Numbered from the stretch's first letter, positions 43,434-55,062 are shown. The stretch is 64,000 bases of DNA from Reticulitermes speratus (GCA_021186555.1 JAJKFL010000002.1:6213001-6277000); one strand, 5' to 3'. Translations and numbers: made by a program. Notes: generated by a model not told the origin, from the letters alone.

Positions 43434-43608
43434 ATTTTTAATATAGACTGTATATAAATAGCAGATAATAAGAGTGTACATTTGTCGGATCACAATTTTA
43501 TGTAGCTTATCACATATTAGGGATAATGTATTTTTACATTCTAGCGACTTTGTCTCTACAGCAAGTGTGCAAAATTTCAGCATATTTACTGCAGTTCCCC
43601 CTTCCTCA
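43434..43608. other. Spacer
   Basis: No feature recognised. Confidence 0.4.
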
Positions 43609-43840
43609 TTCTGGACAGTCCGGAGATAGAATCCCGGTGGGGGGCTAGGTTTTCCGCACCCGTGCAGACCGGCCCTGGCCCCTACTCAGCCTGCTGTAAA
43701 ATTGTTACCGGGTCTCTTTCCCGGGGTAAAACGGCCGAGGCGTGGTGTTGACCACCCACCCCATCTACTGCCGAGGTTAAAGAAGGAGTAGAGCTATACC
43801 TCTACTCCCTCTACGAGCCTTCACCCCCTCCTTACGTACA
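43609..43840 (+). mobile_element. SINE family D
   Basis: Contains GATAGAATCCCGG (B-box-like), GGGTCTCTTTCCCGGGGTAA and AAACGGCCGAGGCG, then the family 3' blocks. Confidence 0.7.
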
Positions 43841-44034
43841 AAAATGTGTATCGGTTCACATGCACCGAGCTCAAAGCGTCAGATAACAGTGAGGTTCACA
43901 AGTAATTCCAGAACTGTGGCTCCTCAGTTTTATATCCGGACTTTTACGACTTAAATTATATTTATTTTATTAAAATACATTATATCAGGTGGCCGTTTCA
44001 TTTCATAGATGTTTTACTAAGAAAGAAAGTTCAG
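43841..44034. other. Spacer
   Basis: No feature recognised. Confidence 0.4.
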
Positions 44035-44420
44035 GTCTTCTGGGATATTACGCCGTGTCGACTGGGAACAAGCGCCTTCGAAACGTCTGTAACGTTTTAC
44101 CAGCCGACGGTGTGTGACAAAACAGAGGGCTTGAATCTTGATCAACGCCGCCACGAGAATCAAAAATCTTTCATCATTTGCTTAGGTAAGACTCTAGGCT
44201 TGATTTTCTGTCCTGGGGATGTGTAAAAATTTTTGTGGTGTTCCTCATTTCCTTCAGGTAAACACTGGCATTGTGTCTTGAACTACGACGCCACTTCTTC
44301 CTCTGACATCCATTCCAGATGACCATTCTCGTACAGTCTACAGTTGGTCGACATGGTGTAACATCCCAGGAGGCTCCAGGGTGCCGTGACACCGCTCTGA
44401 CAGTCTCAGATCTCACCGTG
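44035..44420. mobile_element. Decayed ribozyme-element relative
   Basis: Has CTTCTGGGATATTACGCCGT at the left and an inverted GGTGTAACATCCCAGGAG at 44353-44370; a UCGAAACGUCUG core half occurs at 44079 (+). The CUGANGA box is gone. Confidence 0.5.
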
Positions 44421-44846
44421 TCTTACTGCTCTTTAAAAATAAAACGATCTACAGACGAGCAAGGTGTTACATTTTTCACAGACAATCCACAAATATAATC
44501 TTTAAAATGTTTAAATAAACCTTTTAAGCTAGACGAGGAGCATGGGTGTTCTGCTTACGATGTTGCCAAATAGCAAGAACGAAGTGCCGAGCCTGTGTTA
44601 CTCGTCTTAGAACATTCAAGTTCAAGCGGATTATCTTGTAACGTCGCAATCTTGACGCTCCATCTCTCTTCCCAAGACAAACTGTCACTCAACACCTGTC
44701 GTGTTTCAATCCCAGTATAGCCACCTCAGGATCGTGCAGATTTCTTAGAACACGCAGCCAAAGTTAGAAGCAGCATCACAGCAGTGAATTCTCGCTGTGG
44801 CATTCCGGCCTGTAACACCGTCTCGTCTTGTATGTCGACGCCGACG
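44421..44846. other. Unassigned stretch
   Basis: No feature recognised. Confidence 0.4.
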
Positions 44847-44854
44847 CTTTAGAG

Positions 44855-45328
44855 CAGTGGATCCCAAAGTGGGCGGTACCGGCGGTGGGATTACCGAGGT
44901 GGGCGCTAATAGGTATGAGAGGTGGAAGGGAGCGCTGTTATTATCACAGGGGGGGGGGGGCGCTAGTAAAGTAGTGAATTTATTTTTATAATAAAATTGA
45001 AATAAAGTAATTTTTGTGTTAAAAATAAAAAATGAACTAAATTTCTTAGTATTTTAATTTATGAATCTTATTCAAGCACATATTATTTTTTTAATAAACT
45101 ATTGCTAGATGAATTATTGTTAATCATAAAAAATATAATAAATTTTAATTTATTGACACATAAAACATTAAGTTTAACTCTTACAATTTTATTTAAATGA
45201 TTTTTTAAATATAAAATAAAAGTGGAAACAAAAGCGCATTTATGTTTTTTTAAAAAAGGCAGGGGGGCGCTGTGGGTGTGTGTATGGAGCCAAGGGGGCG
45301 GTGGACCGAAAACGTTTGGGAACCACTG
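44855..45328. mobile_element. hAT-like MITE with perfect 8-bp target duplication
   Basis: Ends CAGTGGATCCCAAA and TTTGGGAACCACTG. CTTTAGAG is found at 44847-44854 and 45329-45336. 474 bp, AT-rich centre, no transposase. The target was itself a hammerhead-like motif (see findings). Confidence 0.92.
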
Positions 45329-45336
45329 CTTTAGAG

Positions 45337-45499
45337 AAACATGTCTCTCATCTTCAGCGTTGTATTACTTCTAAGTAATTCTGAGAGATGTATTGTAACA
45401 TCAATCATTCTATCCGCACCTAGATCTTTCTAGCTGTCGCAACTCTAGACGGTTTTCTAATTAGTTTTTATCTAATGTATGCTGGTACGGTGGCCGTGG
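45337..45499. other. Spacer with CTGAAGA-type box
   Basis: The first part (to 45357) is the remaining half of the decayed hammerhead motif; the rest is unassigned. Confidence 0.4.
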
Positions 45500-45501
45500 T
45501 A

Positions 45502-46320
45502 CAGTAAAACCTGTGAAGTTGGCCACCCTTGTAAGTCGGTCACCTGTCATAAGTTGGCCACACGTTTATGGAACCTGCAAATTCCTATCATAATATACAC
45601 GATCATTATTCCATAACTTGGCCACCTGTGTATCTTGAATCCTGGCCACAATTTCACATTTAGTGTTATGTTTTATATGTCAACGTCCCTATGTTGGCCA
45701 ACATAAACGGCCATGTGTTTTTGTCTTATAACGTAAATGGGCCTAAATCCTGATTTATTAGCAGAAATACTTCTTTCCCAGTGCCGATCCCAGTGGCCGC
45801 GCGGTCTAAGGCGTGGGTCTACGGTCGCTCGCTTGCTGGGATTGTGGGTTCGAATCCCACCGGAGGTATAGATATCTCTTGTGAGTGTTGTGTGTTGTCA
45901 GGTAGAGGTCTCTGCGACGGGTTGATCACTCGTCCAGAGGAGTCCTACCGAGTGTGGTGTGTCTGAGTGTGATCGTGAAGCCTCGATAATGAGGAGGTCC
46001 TGGTCCACTAAGGGCTGTTGCGCCATTGAAAAAAGAAACTCTTTCCCAATCAACGTCTATCCTTTTCCAGAATTATGAACAACAATTGGAGGTTCCCGGT
46101 GGCAACTGACTCATCACAGTATTTCAAGTCCGTATTCATTGACAAGGTAATGTACTTGCTGTCCAACTTGACCACCTGTCTCTGCATTATAAATTGTACA
46201 TTTGCGCAGTTCAATTCTCATAGAGCCACGTGGTTTCTATAAGTTGACCACCTGTATAAGCCTTTATATTGGGCGACTTTGAATTCAACCAAAAGTGGCC
46301 AAAATAGACAGGTTTAACTG
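45502..46320. mobile_element. pogo/Tigger-like MITE, TA-flanked, carrying a nested SINE
   Basis: Ends CAGTAAAACCTGT and ACAGGTTTAACTG with TA at 45500-45501 and 46321-46322. GGCCAC-type subrepeats (AGTTGGCCACC, TTGACCACCTGT) lie in both halves. No ORF. A SINE family 1 occupies 45783-46039. Confidence 0.82.
45783..46039 (+). mobile_element. SINE family 1, nested in the pogo-like MITE
   Basis: Full-length copy. TCTTTCCCAGT at 45772-45782 and TCTTTCCCAAT at 46040-46050 are its 11-bp target duplication with one mismatch. Confidence 0.9.
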
Positions 46321-46330
46321 TAATATGAAA

Positions 46331-46560
46331 CAGTGGCATAACAAGAATTATTGGAGCCCGGAGCGCGTAATTAGGACGACCGCCCCTAAAGGACAATATG
46401 AACTTCAAAATATCACAATCATTTGTTGAGTTTCCTTTTTTTAAAATTAGAACTCAATAATTTAAAATTGGGCGGGCGTAGAAAATCAAATACTTTCATC
46501 TGAAATACTAATTTAGTCGCCCGGGGCGCCCCCCCCCCCCATTCATTGTCTACGCCCCTA
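46331..46560. mobile_element. hAT-like MITE, imperfect ends
   Basis: Starts CAGTGGCATAAC and ends GTCTACGCCCCTA, flanked by ATATGAAA and GTATGAAA (7 of 8 identical). It begins 10 bp after the pogo-like element. Confidence 0.7.
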
Positions 46561-47046
46561 GTATGAAAAAAATTATGGTTTGGCTTTGAAATTTGTCACA
46601 CTGGTGTAAAAAATTGTACACTTTTCTCTTAATTCCCATGCATAGGCCATTAGGATTGAGGCCGCTTTTACACTCAGGTGGAGTACATCACAAGTAGCGA
46701 GTGTAATTATTGTTTCCCTCTCCTTCGAAACGCGGCTCGACTTTCATTTGTCACCATTCTTGACTGCAAGAGGAGACGGAACGCCGCATTGGTCTTGGAT
46801 GAGAACTAAAGATAACATTAAGACAATCCCGATAATAAAGGAACAGTAGAAACAATAAGACTAGCATAGCTGCTGCCACGACAGTCATGTTCCTCACACG
46901 AACATCCTCTGACGCCACCTACCGGCTGTCGCCCGTGGGGATTCCGTGAGACAAACGGTTAAGGAACGAACATTGTTCTGGCTGTGCTGGCAATGCTGCG
47001 GCCAGACTGTTCACCGTATCTCAATCACCTCTGTACTTAAATATCA
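46561..47046. other. Unassigned stretch
   Basis: No feature recognised. Confidence 0.4.
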
Positions 47047-47415
47047 CGTGATTTTGGGTGATTTCAGGCTTCCGCCGCGGTGTAAATGAAATCTTCGCTC
47101 TTCTGGGGTGTTACGCAGCGTAGATCGGTAGTTTTTTTTTACCTACGTTTCGGGACAATATATCGGGCCCATCTTCAAGGGCCAAGCAGTCCAAGAAGTT
47201 CGCTCTTCTGGGTGTTACGCAGAGAAGATCGGTAGTTTTTTTTGCCGACGTTTCGGGACAGGTTATTGGTCCCCTCATCAAGGGTCAAGCTGTCCAATAA
47301 GATTTCTTAGACTGCTTAACATTGAAGATGGGACCGATAGATTACCGCAAAACTCGGTAACTAACAAATCCATGCTGCGTAACATCCCAGAAGAGCGATG
47401 ATCACACGTGATTTT
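47047..47415. mobile_element. Ribozyme inverted-repeat element with an internal direct duplication
   Basis: Outer arms are inverted (CGCTCTTCTGGGGTGTTACG at left and the complement of a near-identical block at right). The left arm's TTACGCAG-to-core segment is duplicated directly at 47090-47180 and 47200-47290. The three motifs (47145 -, 47245 -, 47320 +) have UUGAAGA, UUGAUGA and UUGAAGA, so C3 is lost in all. Confidence 0.7.
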
Positions 47416-47739
47416 GATTTAACGAAAATAAATGCAAAGGAAACTAAACAAAATCCTGTCACCAGAAAACATGAAAAAAGATCAACACAAGGATACCGAT
47501 TAATTTGTAGCTTTAACTTAGTATGTGTCAAATCTTCATTGGCAAGATACTAGAAGTAGAGCGGTAGCATTTTGGAATTGGTATTCATGGGCACAATCTA
47601 TTTTCCAAACCAAACCAAACCAAATTCAGTAGTTGAGTCAATACGTGATATTACAGTACATAATGAGCTGCGCCAGGTTTATTGCGGTGCGCAACCCATG
47701 AAATCTTATTAAATAGAAAATTTTTTGACATTCTACTCA
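47416..47739. other. Unassigned stretch
   Basis: No feature recognised. Confidence 0.4.
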
Positions 47740-47747
47740 CTGTAATT

Positions 47748-47893
47748 CAGGGGCGCACAAATTTTCCAAAAATCAATGAGTCATCTCAAAATTCTAGGCG
47801 CCAGAAACGTGAGATGAAATTACAACTATAATGAGGACACAAAAAAATATTACTCGCCGCGGAGACCTGTAGCCCGGGTTTTGTGCACCCCTG
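47748..47893. mobile_element. Short hAT-like MITE
   Basis: Ends CAGGGGCGCACAAA and TTTTGTGCACCCCTG, flanked by CTGTAATT and CTCAAATT (6 of 8 identical). 146 bp. Confidence 0.78.
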
Positions 47894-48365
47894 CTCAAAT
47901 TCATTAATATTTACAGCTCTCGTGATAGTTCCTCTTCACCTAATTTTCTCGTGTGGATGGCCTATTTCCCACCGGGACCAACTGCACTTCCCTCACCTCG
48001 ACGGCCAAAGTTCTAGTGTTTTACTTTAAACTGCTCAAAACGAGCGACACTTGGTAAAATCACTGGCGATTTCTCGCTTTATTTCATTACATACGCAACA
48101 TGTTGAATACGCTTTTCAAATACGATACACAGGACACAACAAGCTCAGTATTTTGTGATGTGTTGGCCTATATGTTTTGTAGATTGACCTGTTTGCAGAA
48201 ATTTCTTTTCTTATCCGTTTGTGGTACTTGTAAGGTAGGGGTAATAACACGATTCAAAATTAGATAACGTTTAATTAAAATCAGTTCATTTGTTTCAGAG
48301 GTATTACAACAGGACATATTAATGAACTTAGAGAATGTCTCCAAATGTACGAGTACACATCACAT
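47894..48365. other. Unassigned stretch
   Basis: No feature recognised. Confidence 0.4.
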
Positions 48366-48604
48366 TTGGTTGAGGCACTGCGCTACAAGTCGGAAGGTAG
48401 CGGGTTCGATTCCCGATGTAGTCGTTGGAATTTTTTATTGACTTAATCCTTCAGCCTCTAACAGAAATGAGTACCAGGAATACTTCCTGGGGGGAGGGGG
48501 TAAAAGTGGCCGGTGCCACCTTACCACCTTCATGTGCCTATTTTCTAGAAATTCTGGAAACCTCAACCTCCTGGAACCCTAAGGGCCTCTAAGGCCTGTG
48601 TCGG
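48366..48604 (+). mobile_element. SINE family 3, copy 2
   Basis: Head TTGGTTGAGGCACTGCGCTA with B box GGGTTCGATTCCCG, then body with AAAGTGGCCGGTGCC. Confidence 0.75.
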
Positions 48605-48650
48605 TTGTTCTTCTTATATAGAAAACATAAAGACATGCAATTCGAATCAC

Positions 48651-48938
48651 AGTGAAAGGTAAATTTGTCTCTGTCCACGTCATGAAGGAGTATAAGGGAA
48701 GCAGAAATATTGCTCCTGTCATTCTTAAATTCGTCGCTAGATGTAGGTGAGTGGTTCACATCCCTACCGCTTTTTTCCGTCAAAGAACCCCGGTACATAT
48801 TGAATAGGAAGCTGGGTGGGCCCCAGAGGCGGTCTGGACTTTTGGTGAAGAGAAAAAACCTCTTACCGCTGCCCGAATTCGAACCCCGGGTTGTTCAGCC
48901 TTTATCCTAGTTGCTATACTAACTGAGCTATGCCGGCT
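48651..48938 (-). mobile_element. SINE family D, well preserved
   Basis: Minus-strand head GCCGGCATAGCTCAGTTAGT with B box GGGGTTCGAATTCGG, a tRNA-like start typical of the family. The 3' end ...ATTTACCTTTCAC is at 48651. Confidence 0.78.
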
Positions 48939-48960
48939 CCATTTGTAATAAATTAGCCTT

Positions 48961-48983
48961 TATACATATATATATATATATAA
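48961..48983. repeat. (TA)n microsatellite
   Basis: Alternating TA, about 10 repeats. Confidence 0.9.
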
Positions 48984-49344
48984 GTGTAACGTCACAGTGA
49001 AGACTTGATGGCTGAAGGAATGGCCAAATGGCCACTCATAATACGTAATGTTTAGAAATGATGGCATGATCTGGTTATAATACAGTTTGTTTACTGCATG
49101 CGAGGCAATGAAATTTACACCAACTACTTGTAATTCTTGAGAAGCTAGAAGACGCTCAAATTTGCAACTAATTCCCCACATTTTAAATGTTATGGACCCC
49201 AAAGATTCAATACCGTGCCCATACAGTCGGCCCCGATTGAACCCTTTCCTAAACCAGTTCAAACCACTCCACACCAATACACCCTCCATAAACTTATAAA
49301 CGTGACGGTTTCACTAATAATCCTATTTTTGGTGGGTTTCGGAT
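48984..49344. other. Unassigned stretch
   Basis: A 109-codon frame at 48960-49289 (-) has no recognised domain. Confidence 0.4.
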
Positions 49345-49718
49345 CTGTTTCAGTCAGTCAGTCAATCCTCTTCGCTCCCTGTGGAGCATAGGGCCTCGAT
49401 ATTCTTCCTCCATCTGATTCTGTTTTGGGCTTCGAGTTTGGCTTCTGTCCATGTTCTGTTGATGCGCTGTAGGTCTTTTAGTGTTGAACGTTTCCAGGTG
49501 TTTTTGGGGCGTCCTCTTTTCCTGTTCCCTGGTGGGTTCCAGTCTAGTGCTTGTCTGGTTATATCCTCTTGTGGCTTCCTCCAAGTATGGCCAATCCAGC
49601 ACCACTTTCTCTTCATGATGCAGTTACTAATTGTTTCTTGTTTCGGGTCTGTTTGGACTGCCAATATTAATACAGAGTTTGAAATTCCGACTGGATACTG
49701 GAGAGCGTAACATGACAA
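49345..49718 (-). mobile_element. LINE family D: polymerase C-terminal tail
   Basis: Minus strand reads KRKWCWIGHTWRKPQEDITR, QALDWNPPGNRKRGRPKNTW and RIRWRKNIEALCST before the stop. This GH-W-RP-NTW pattern ends many insect non-LTR polymerases. A TGAC repeat marks the 3' end. The frame is intact for about 100 residues. Confidence 0.85.
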
Positions 49719-50104
49719 ATTTGGATATGGAAAAGACTGTCCGGTAATGGAGTCAGAAATGTTTTACTCGCCTGACGCACACAATAACCTCACAAGACGA
49801 GAGGAGAAAAAAAAATAGGATATATATTATATAAAGACAGACAAATGAAGATTGGGAGGGGGAACTTCAAGGTGGGGGAGGGAAAGAAGATGATGGATGA
49901 GTGGACGTCACATCCGGTGCGCCACCTCGTCCGTCTTCTCCTTCTGCTGGGGCATCAAAACTTGAGAAGTCAGGACAAGGAAGGACGTCGGGTCGGTGTG
50001 ATATAACAAACGAAATTTAAATCGCTTTACCTAAATGTCTTCACAGACCGGCTCTACAAAATTCAGTTCCAGATGATATACTTCCAAAGCTGGAGATTCT
50101 TTGC
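49719..50104. other. Unassigned stretch
   Basis: No feature recognised. Confidence 0.4.
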
Positions 50105-50335
50105 AGATCCAAGTCTGCTGGGATGTTATGTCGTATCGACAGATAACTAGTTACCGGCCTTCGGAAGGTACGTGACAACTCTATCTTCAAGGTCAATCGG
50201 TCCAAGGACTGCGTCGAAACATCGGTATCTCTTCACCAGCCGACACAGTGTAGCATTCCAGCTGACTTGACTCTTCAGTAACACCGCTGTGAGAGCCTCA
50301 TATCTCGCACTGTACATATCTGCATACAAACTTAG
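50105..50335. mobile_element. Decayed ribozyme-element relative
   Basis: GCTGGGATGTTATGTCGTAT at the left resembles the end of the 44035 and 59175 elements; a GUCGAAACAUCGGUA half-core lies at 50213 (+). No complete core. Confidence 0.5.
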
Positions 50336-50430
50336 GCTATTTGTCTGGTATTAACGATTAAAAGCACTGGGCGGACAGAAGGATTACTTTATAGCAGTGC
50401 TTTTGAAACTTTTTTCTCGCGTAACATTGT

Positions 50431-51505
50431 CACGATACAAACCGTGTACACGTACCACTGTCACGATACAAACCATGTACAATTACCACTGTCACAATAC
50501 AAAGCGTGTACACGTACCACTGTCACGATACAAACCATGTACAATTACCACTGTCACAATACAAAGCGTGTACACGTACCACTGTCACGATACAAACCAT
50601 GTACAATTACCACTGTCACAATACAAAGCGTGTACACGTACCACTGTCACGATACAAACCATGTACAATCACCACTGTCACAATACAAAGCGTGTACACG
50701 TACCACTGTCACGATACAAACCATGTACAATTACCACTGTCACAAAACAAAGCGTGTACACGTACCACTGTCACGATACAAACCATGTACAATTACCACT
50801 GTCACAATACAAAGCGTGTACACGTACCACTGTCACGATACAAACCATGTACAATTACCACTGTCACAATACAAAGCGTGTACACTTACCACTGTCACAA
50901 TACAAACCATGTACACGTACCACTGTCACGATACAAACCATGTACAATTACCACTGTCACAATACAAAGCGTGTACACGTACCACTGTCACGATACAAAC
51001 CATGTACAATTACCACTGTCACGATACAAACCATGTACACGTACCACTGTCACGATACAAACCATGTACACATACCACTGTCACAATACAAACCATGTAC
51101 AATTACCACTGTCACGATACAAACCATGTGCAATTACCACTGTCACGATACCAACCATGTACACGTACCACTGTCACGATACAAACCATGTACACGTACC
51201 ACTGTCACCATACAAACCATGTACAATTACCACTGTCACGATACAAACCATGTACACGTACCACTGTCACGATACAAACCATGTACAATTACCACTTTCA
51301 CGATACAAACCATGTAGACGTACCACTGTCACAATAAAAACATATACACTTACCACTGTCACAATACAAAACGTATAAACGTACCGCTGTCACAATACAA
51401 AACATGTACACTTACCAGTCACAATACAAAACGTATAAACGTACCGCTGTCACAATACAAAACATGTACACTTACCACTGTCACAATACAAAACGTATAA
51501 ACGTA
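50431..51505. repeat. 31-bp minisatellite arranged as 62-bp dimers, about 35 monomers
   Basis: Monomers alternate between GTGTACACGTACCACTGTCA and ATGTACAATTACCACTGTCA types through the first half (to about 50900), then alternate irregularly, and the last units (51320-51505) are more diverged. Open frames of about 300 codons are artefacts of the period. Confidence 0.96.
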
Positions 51506-52491
51506 CCACTAGTTACTGCAAATATTAATGCCTACTTTCAAGATATTGGTTTTCCGGGATGTTTCGCTTGTTGGCAAGTCTGAAGTCTTCACACCTGCCA
51601 ACAAGACAAACAACAACGCTGTGGAAACCTCTAATGTCGCAGTTGCTACTTTTCAAAATTAATGCGATTAGACCACAGAGGAGAGTCTGTGTTCATATTC
51701 GAACAATAACACAGTGTCTTGGTTTACACGTTATAAGTGTTTCTTTCTCTACACGTCAACACATTTAAAACAATTTTAACAACGCAATTAACGTTTCTAA
51801 ATTTTAATTACTGAAAAAAATCCTAAATTTCTTCACGTGCCACCAGGCGACCGTCCGCATACCACCGTTTGAAAAGCAGTGCTTTGTAACATAAACTCTC
51901 CTTCTGGTGGATCGCACGAAATTTGTCTTAATCTCTCCATATTAAATAGACTAATACGAGAGACAAAGATCTAGTTCCAATATGAAAAGGGCGACATTTC
52001 TTAAGGATGGATCTTTACAGATCAATGACACGGCGGGGGGGGGTCGACTGTAACGTCTTTGGGATATGAAGTATTGAACGTGGGAGTTCAACTGTTGCTC
52101 AAGTTAGATGGCGTGCAGTAAACAAGGCTGAGATGCAACGTTAGCAAACGACACGACAGACGACTGTAGCATGCCTGCCCGCGCCGACTTGATCCTTAAC
52201 GTGTGAATATAAAGGGAAATTGAATGCTAATGAATATTCAGATACGACTAAGTAATTTGTTATTATCAGGCCTCTTATAAATAGTCGTGCATTTTTCAAT
52301 TGTTAGAACACGACCAATAGTGTATCAGTAACGATTTTCATGTAAAAAAAAAGTTAAAACACTTAAATAATTAACTCAATTGTACAGAAGGTTGCTTGAA
52401 TACCCGAATTGTGCATGCAGTCAAGAAATTCACTGCTTTTACAGAAATCAGCGCTAATTACTGAATATAAATCTTAATCGATATTATATCC
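51506..52491. other. Unassigned stretch
   Basis: No feature recognised; a G-run lies at 52033-52042. Confidence 0.4.
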
Positions 52492-52580
52492 CCCCCCCCC
52501 CGTATGGTTCGAAAGCCCCAGTGGGCCTGGACCTCCTGTGTGAGGTACCTCGATCACACTCAGACACACCACACTCGGCA
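52492..52580 (-). mobile_element. SINE family 1, 3' fragment
   Basis: Matches the family's last 80 bp on the minus strand (GAGTGTGGTGTGTCTGAGTG to the end); the head is absent. Confidence 0.7.
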
Positions 52581-52812
52581 CCCTGACGCGCGATCGGTAT
52601 TTGCATTATAATTTGTCCACTCGTGTCTTGTCCTAATTCTGACACTTTTACGTAGCCCTGTCAGTTTTGAAAAGAAACATGTTTGAAATAATTCACGCTC
52701 TCTTAACAAGGTTATACATTAATTAATTATTTAATCCCAAGTGGACATTATACAATTTTTCGTTGAGAATAAATTTTTTCTTAATAATATAAATTTTTAT
52801 AATATAAAGATT

Positions 52813-52813
<1 letters not shown>
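52581..52813. other. Spacer
   Basis: No feature recognised. Confidence 0.4.

Positions 52814-52849
<36 letters not shown>
52814..52849. repeat. (TA)n microsatellite
   Basis: About 17 TA repeats. Confidence 0.93.
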
Positions 52850-52850
<1 letters not shown>

Positions 52851-52985
52851 GGAGTGTTTCAGGGGGAATCTGCCATACTTCGGAAGAGCGTTCCTTAGGT
52901 TAAACTACATCGACATAACCAAACTTAACCTATATCCGAATTTGAACTGTTACGGAGATAATGGCGAGAAGTTTTATAGAGTGGC
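52850..52985 (+). mobile_element. Possible DNA transposon terminal fragment
   Basis: CGGAGTGTTTCAGGGGGAAT followed by CTGCCATACTTCGG resembles the end of Tc1/mariner-like insect elements. No second end was found. Confidence 0.3.
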
Positions 52986-53553
52986 GGCTGTTATACAGAT
53001 GTTGATTACCAAATAAATATTGAGATTAAAAGGAATTTGTAGTTCGTGTAATGTTAACATCTGTATTTAACATCTAATTAACATATATTACCAATATTCA
53101 CGGAACAGAAAAAAATGCACTGAAATAAAAGACGGCTCGCTCGCTCGCTCATTGCCTACTATATACGTAGAATGTGCCTCAACAGATCGTAATTCCAGCA
53201 CATTTGTTATGTGTGTCCCTGTTTTGGTACGTCTAGCCCCAGGTCAGAAACTTTGTTTATATTTTTGCCTTAATTACCTAGCATACAAACAGCATATATC
53301 TGTGACATTACTTAAGATCGTTAGATATTTCTTTGGCTTCTCTAGCCCTTCAGTATTTCTTATAACTAGCTCATAAACGTCACGATTTTAGGAAAAATAC
53401 GTTTTACAAGAAAAATATATTTTTGAGTTTCTCTGCAAGTTCCTTTTTACGAAACTTATTTCAAACCAAGAATTTCAGTTCATACTGTCATCACTTTACA
53501 CAGGTCTTCACGTATAGTATCTGCTATTTTTGTTACCTATTAATCAAATTTGA
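52986..53553. other. Unassigned stretch
   Basis: No feature recognised. Confidence 0.4.
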
Positions 53554-54255
53554 GCCGATCCCAGTGGCCGTGCGGTCTACGGCGTGGGTCTACGGCCGCT
53601 CGCTTGCTGGGATTGTGGGTTCGAATGCCGATCCCAGTGGCCGTGCGGTCTACGGCGTGGGTCTACGGCCGCTCGCTTGCTGGGATTGTGGGTTCGAATG
53701 CCGATCCCAGTGGCCGTGCGGTCTACGGCGTGGGTCTACGGCCGCTCGCTTGCTGGGATTGTGGGTTCGAATGCCGATCCCAGTGGCCGTGCGGTCTACG
53801 ACGTGGGTCTACGGCCGCTCGCTTGCTGGGATTGTGGGTTCGAATGCCGATCCCAGTGGCCGTGCGGTCTAAGGCGTGGGTCTTCGGCCGCTCGCTTACT
53901 GGGATCGTGGGTTCGAATCCCACCTGGGGCATGGATGTTTGTGTTGTGCTTGTTGTATAAGGACGGTAGCATGGAACGTAAAGTGACATGAAGGACGAAA
54001 AGGATTTAAACAGCACAAAAAATGGATCAAAGTGGGAAAAAAACCCCGGATAGACAAAAAAAAACATCCCGCAGAGGGCATGGATGTCTGTCTTTTGTGA
54101 GTGTTGTGTGTTGTCAGGTAGAGGTCTCTGCGACGGGCTGATCACTCGTCCAGAGAAGCCCTACCGAGTGTGGTGTGTGTAAAGTGTGTGATCGCGAAAC
54201 TTCGAACAATGTGGAGGCCTAGGCCCCCTAGGGGCTGTCGAGCCATAGGGAAAAA
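53554..54255 (+). mobile_element. SINE family 1 with five tandem heads and a chimeric body
   Basis: Four 73-bp copies of the tRNA-like head (starting 53554, 53627, 53700, 53773) each end at GGTTCGAAT inside the B box and run into the next GCCGATCCC. A fifth, complete head starts at 53846 and is followed by body type A (AGTGACATGAAGGACG, ATGGATCAAAG), then a second GGGCATGGATGTCTGTCTTT leading into body type B and the normal 3' end. TTAATCAAATTTGA and TTAACCAAATTGA flank the whole as an imperfect target duplication. Confidence 0.9.
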
Positions 54256-54261
54256 AAATTA

Positions 54262-54410
54262 ACCAAATTGAATTTTCTCGACATATTTGCGGAAAAATTT
54301 CCAAAGTAAAAATTTCACGAAAATCCATCTAGTACAAGTACATTTGTTCTAACGACAAAGTTAACGGTCGTTTTCCTCAGTTGCTTCAAGAATGCGCCTT
54401 AAATGAGAGA
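54262..54410. mobile_element. MITE family A, half copy
   Basis: Resembles the right arm of 3238-3545 (TTTTCTCGACATATTTGCGG, TTTCACGAAAATCC). Confidence 0.6.
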
Positions 54411-54971
54411 GATGAGGAAAAGAAAGTGACAGAAGCATTGTTGATATTTGGTGATGACACGAGACCAGCTTGTACACCCTTGCCATTATTTCCACCAGAA
54501 CGCGACTAAAGATAGAAATGTAATTTAAAAAAAAAATTGCTCTCCATTTACCGTACTGCTATCGTGAACTTAAATACATGGTAATTGCTTCAACTGCATC
54601 TGACAGCTTATGTATTGCAGGGATCGATGCATTCAAACAGTGATGAGACAGCAAGAGGTGACAAAGCTATATGATTTCTGGAAACGTGTCATCCACGATA
54701 AGGAAAATAAATGCCAAATCAGAAACATACATGTTTTGTTGCTCAAAATAATGGCCGTCAAATGAGCTGATTTGTAAGAAGACAGAGTAGCCGATGCGCA
54801 AGGGAGAGTACTCGCTATTTCTTCGAAAACAAAAACATAAAGAAAGCAATAATAAACTGGTTTAGTGGGCACGTCACGTTGTGCTATAATGAGACTACTT
54901 GCAAACACAATCAAATAATTATAGAATCGACACAACAATGATTTTATTAACTATGTGATAAATTCATGAAC
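54411..54971. other. Unassigned stretch
   Basis: No feature recognised. Confidence 0.4.
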
Positions 54972-55027
54972 AATAACACTGTCAGTAGAGCACAACAAAC
55001 GTGTGTAATTTATTTCAGAAACCCAGC

Positions 55028-55062
55028 TACATGTTTCGGCTATATGTGTAAGCCATCATCAG
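55028..55062 (-). ncRNA. Hammerhead-ribozyme-like motif, intact core (IR5 left)
   Basis: Minus strand: CUGAUGA, an extra U, stem II GGCU/AGCC, GAA, ACAUGU, A. The first stem I pair is a mismatch, then CAG/CUG can pair. Confidence 0.6.

Noticed and set aside
50397..51378. Three overlapping ORFs of about 300 codons
   Set aside because: All translate the 31/62-bp minisatellite in different frames and have repeat-only content.
53423..54145. Several ORFs of 135-149 codons
   Set aside because: They run through tandem SINE heads; identical peptides appear in three frames.
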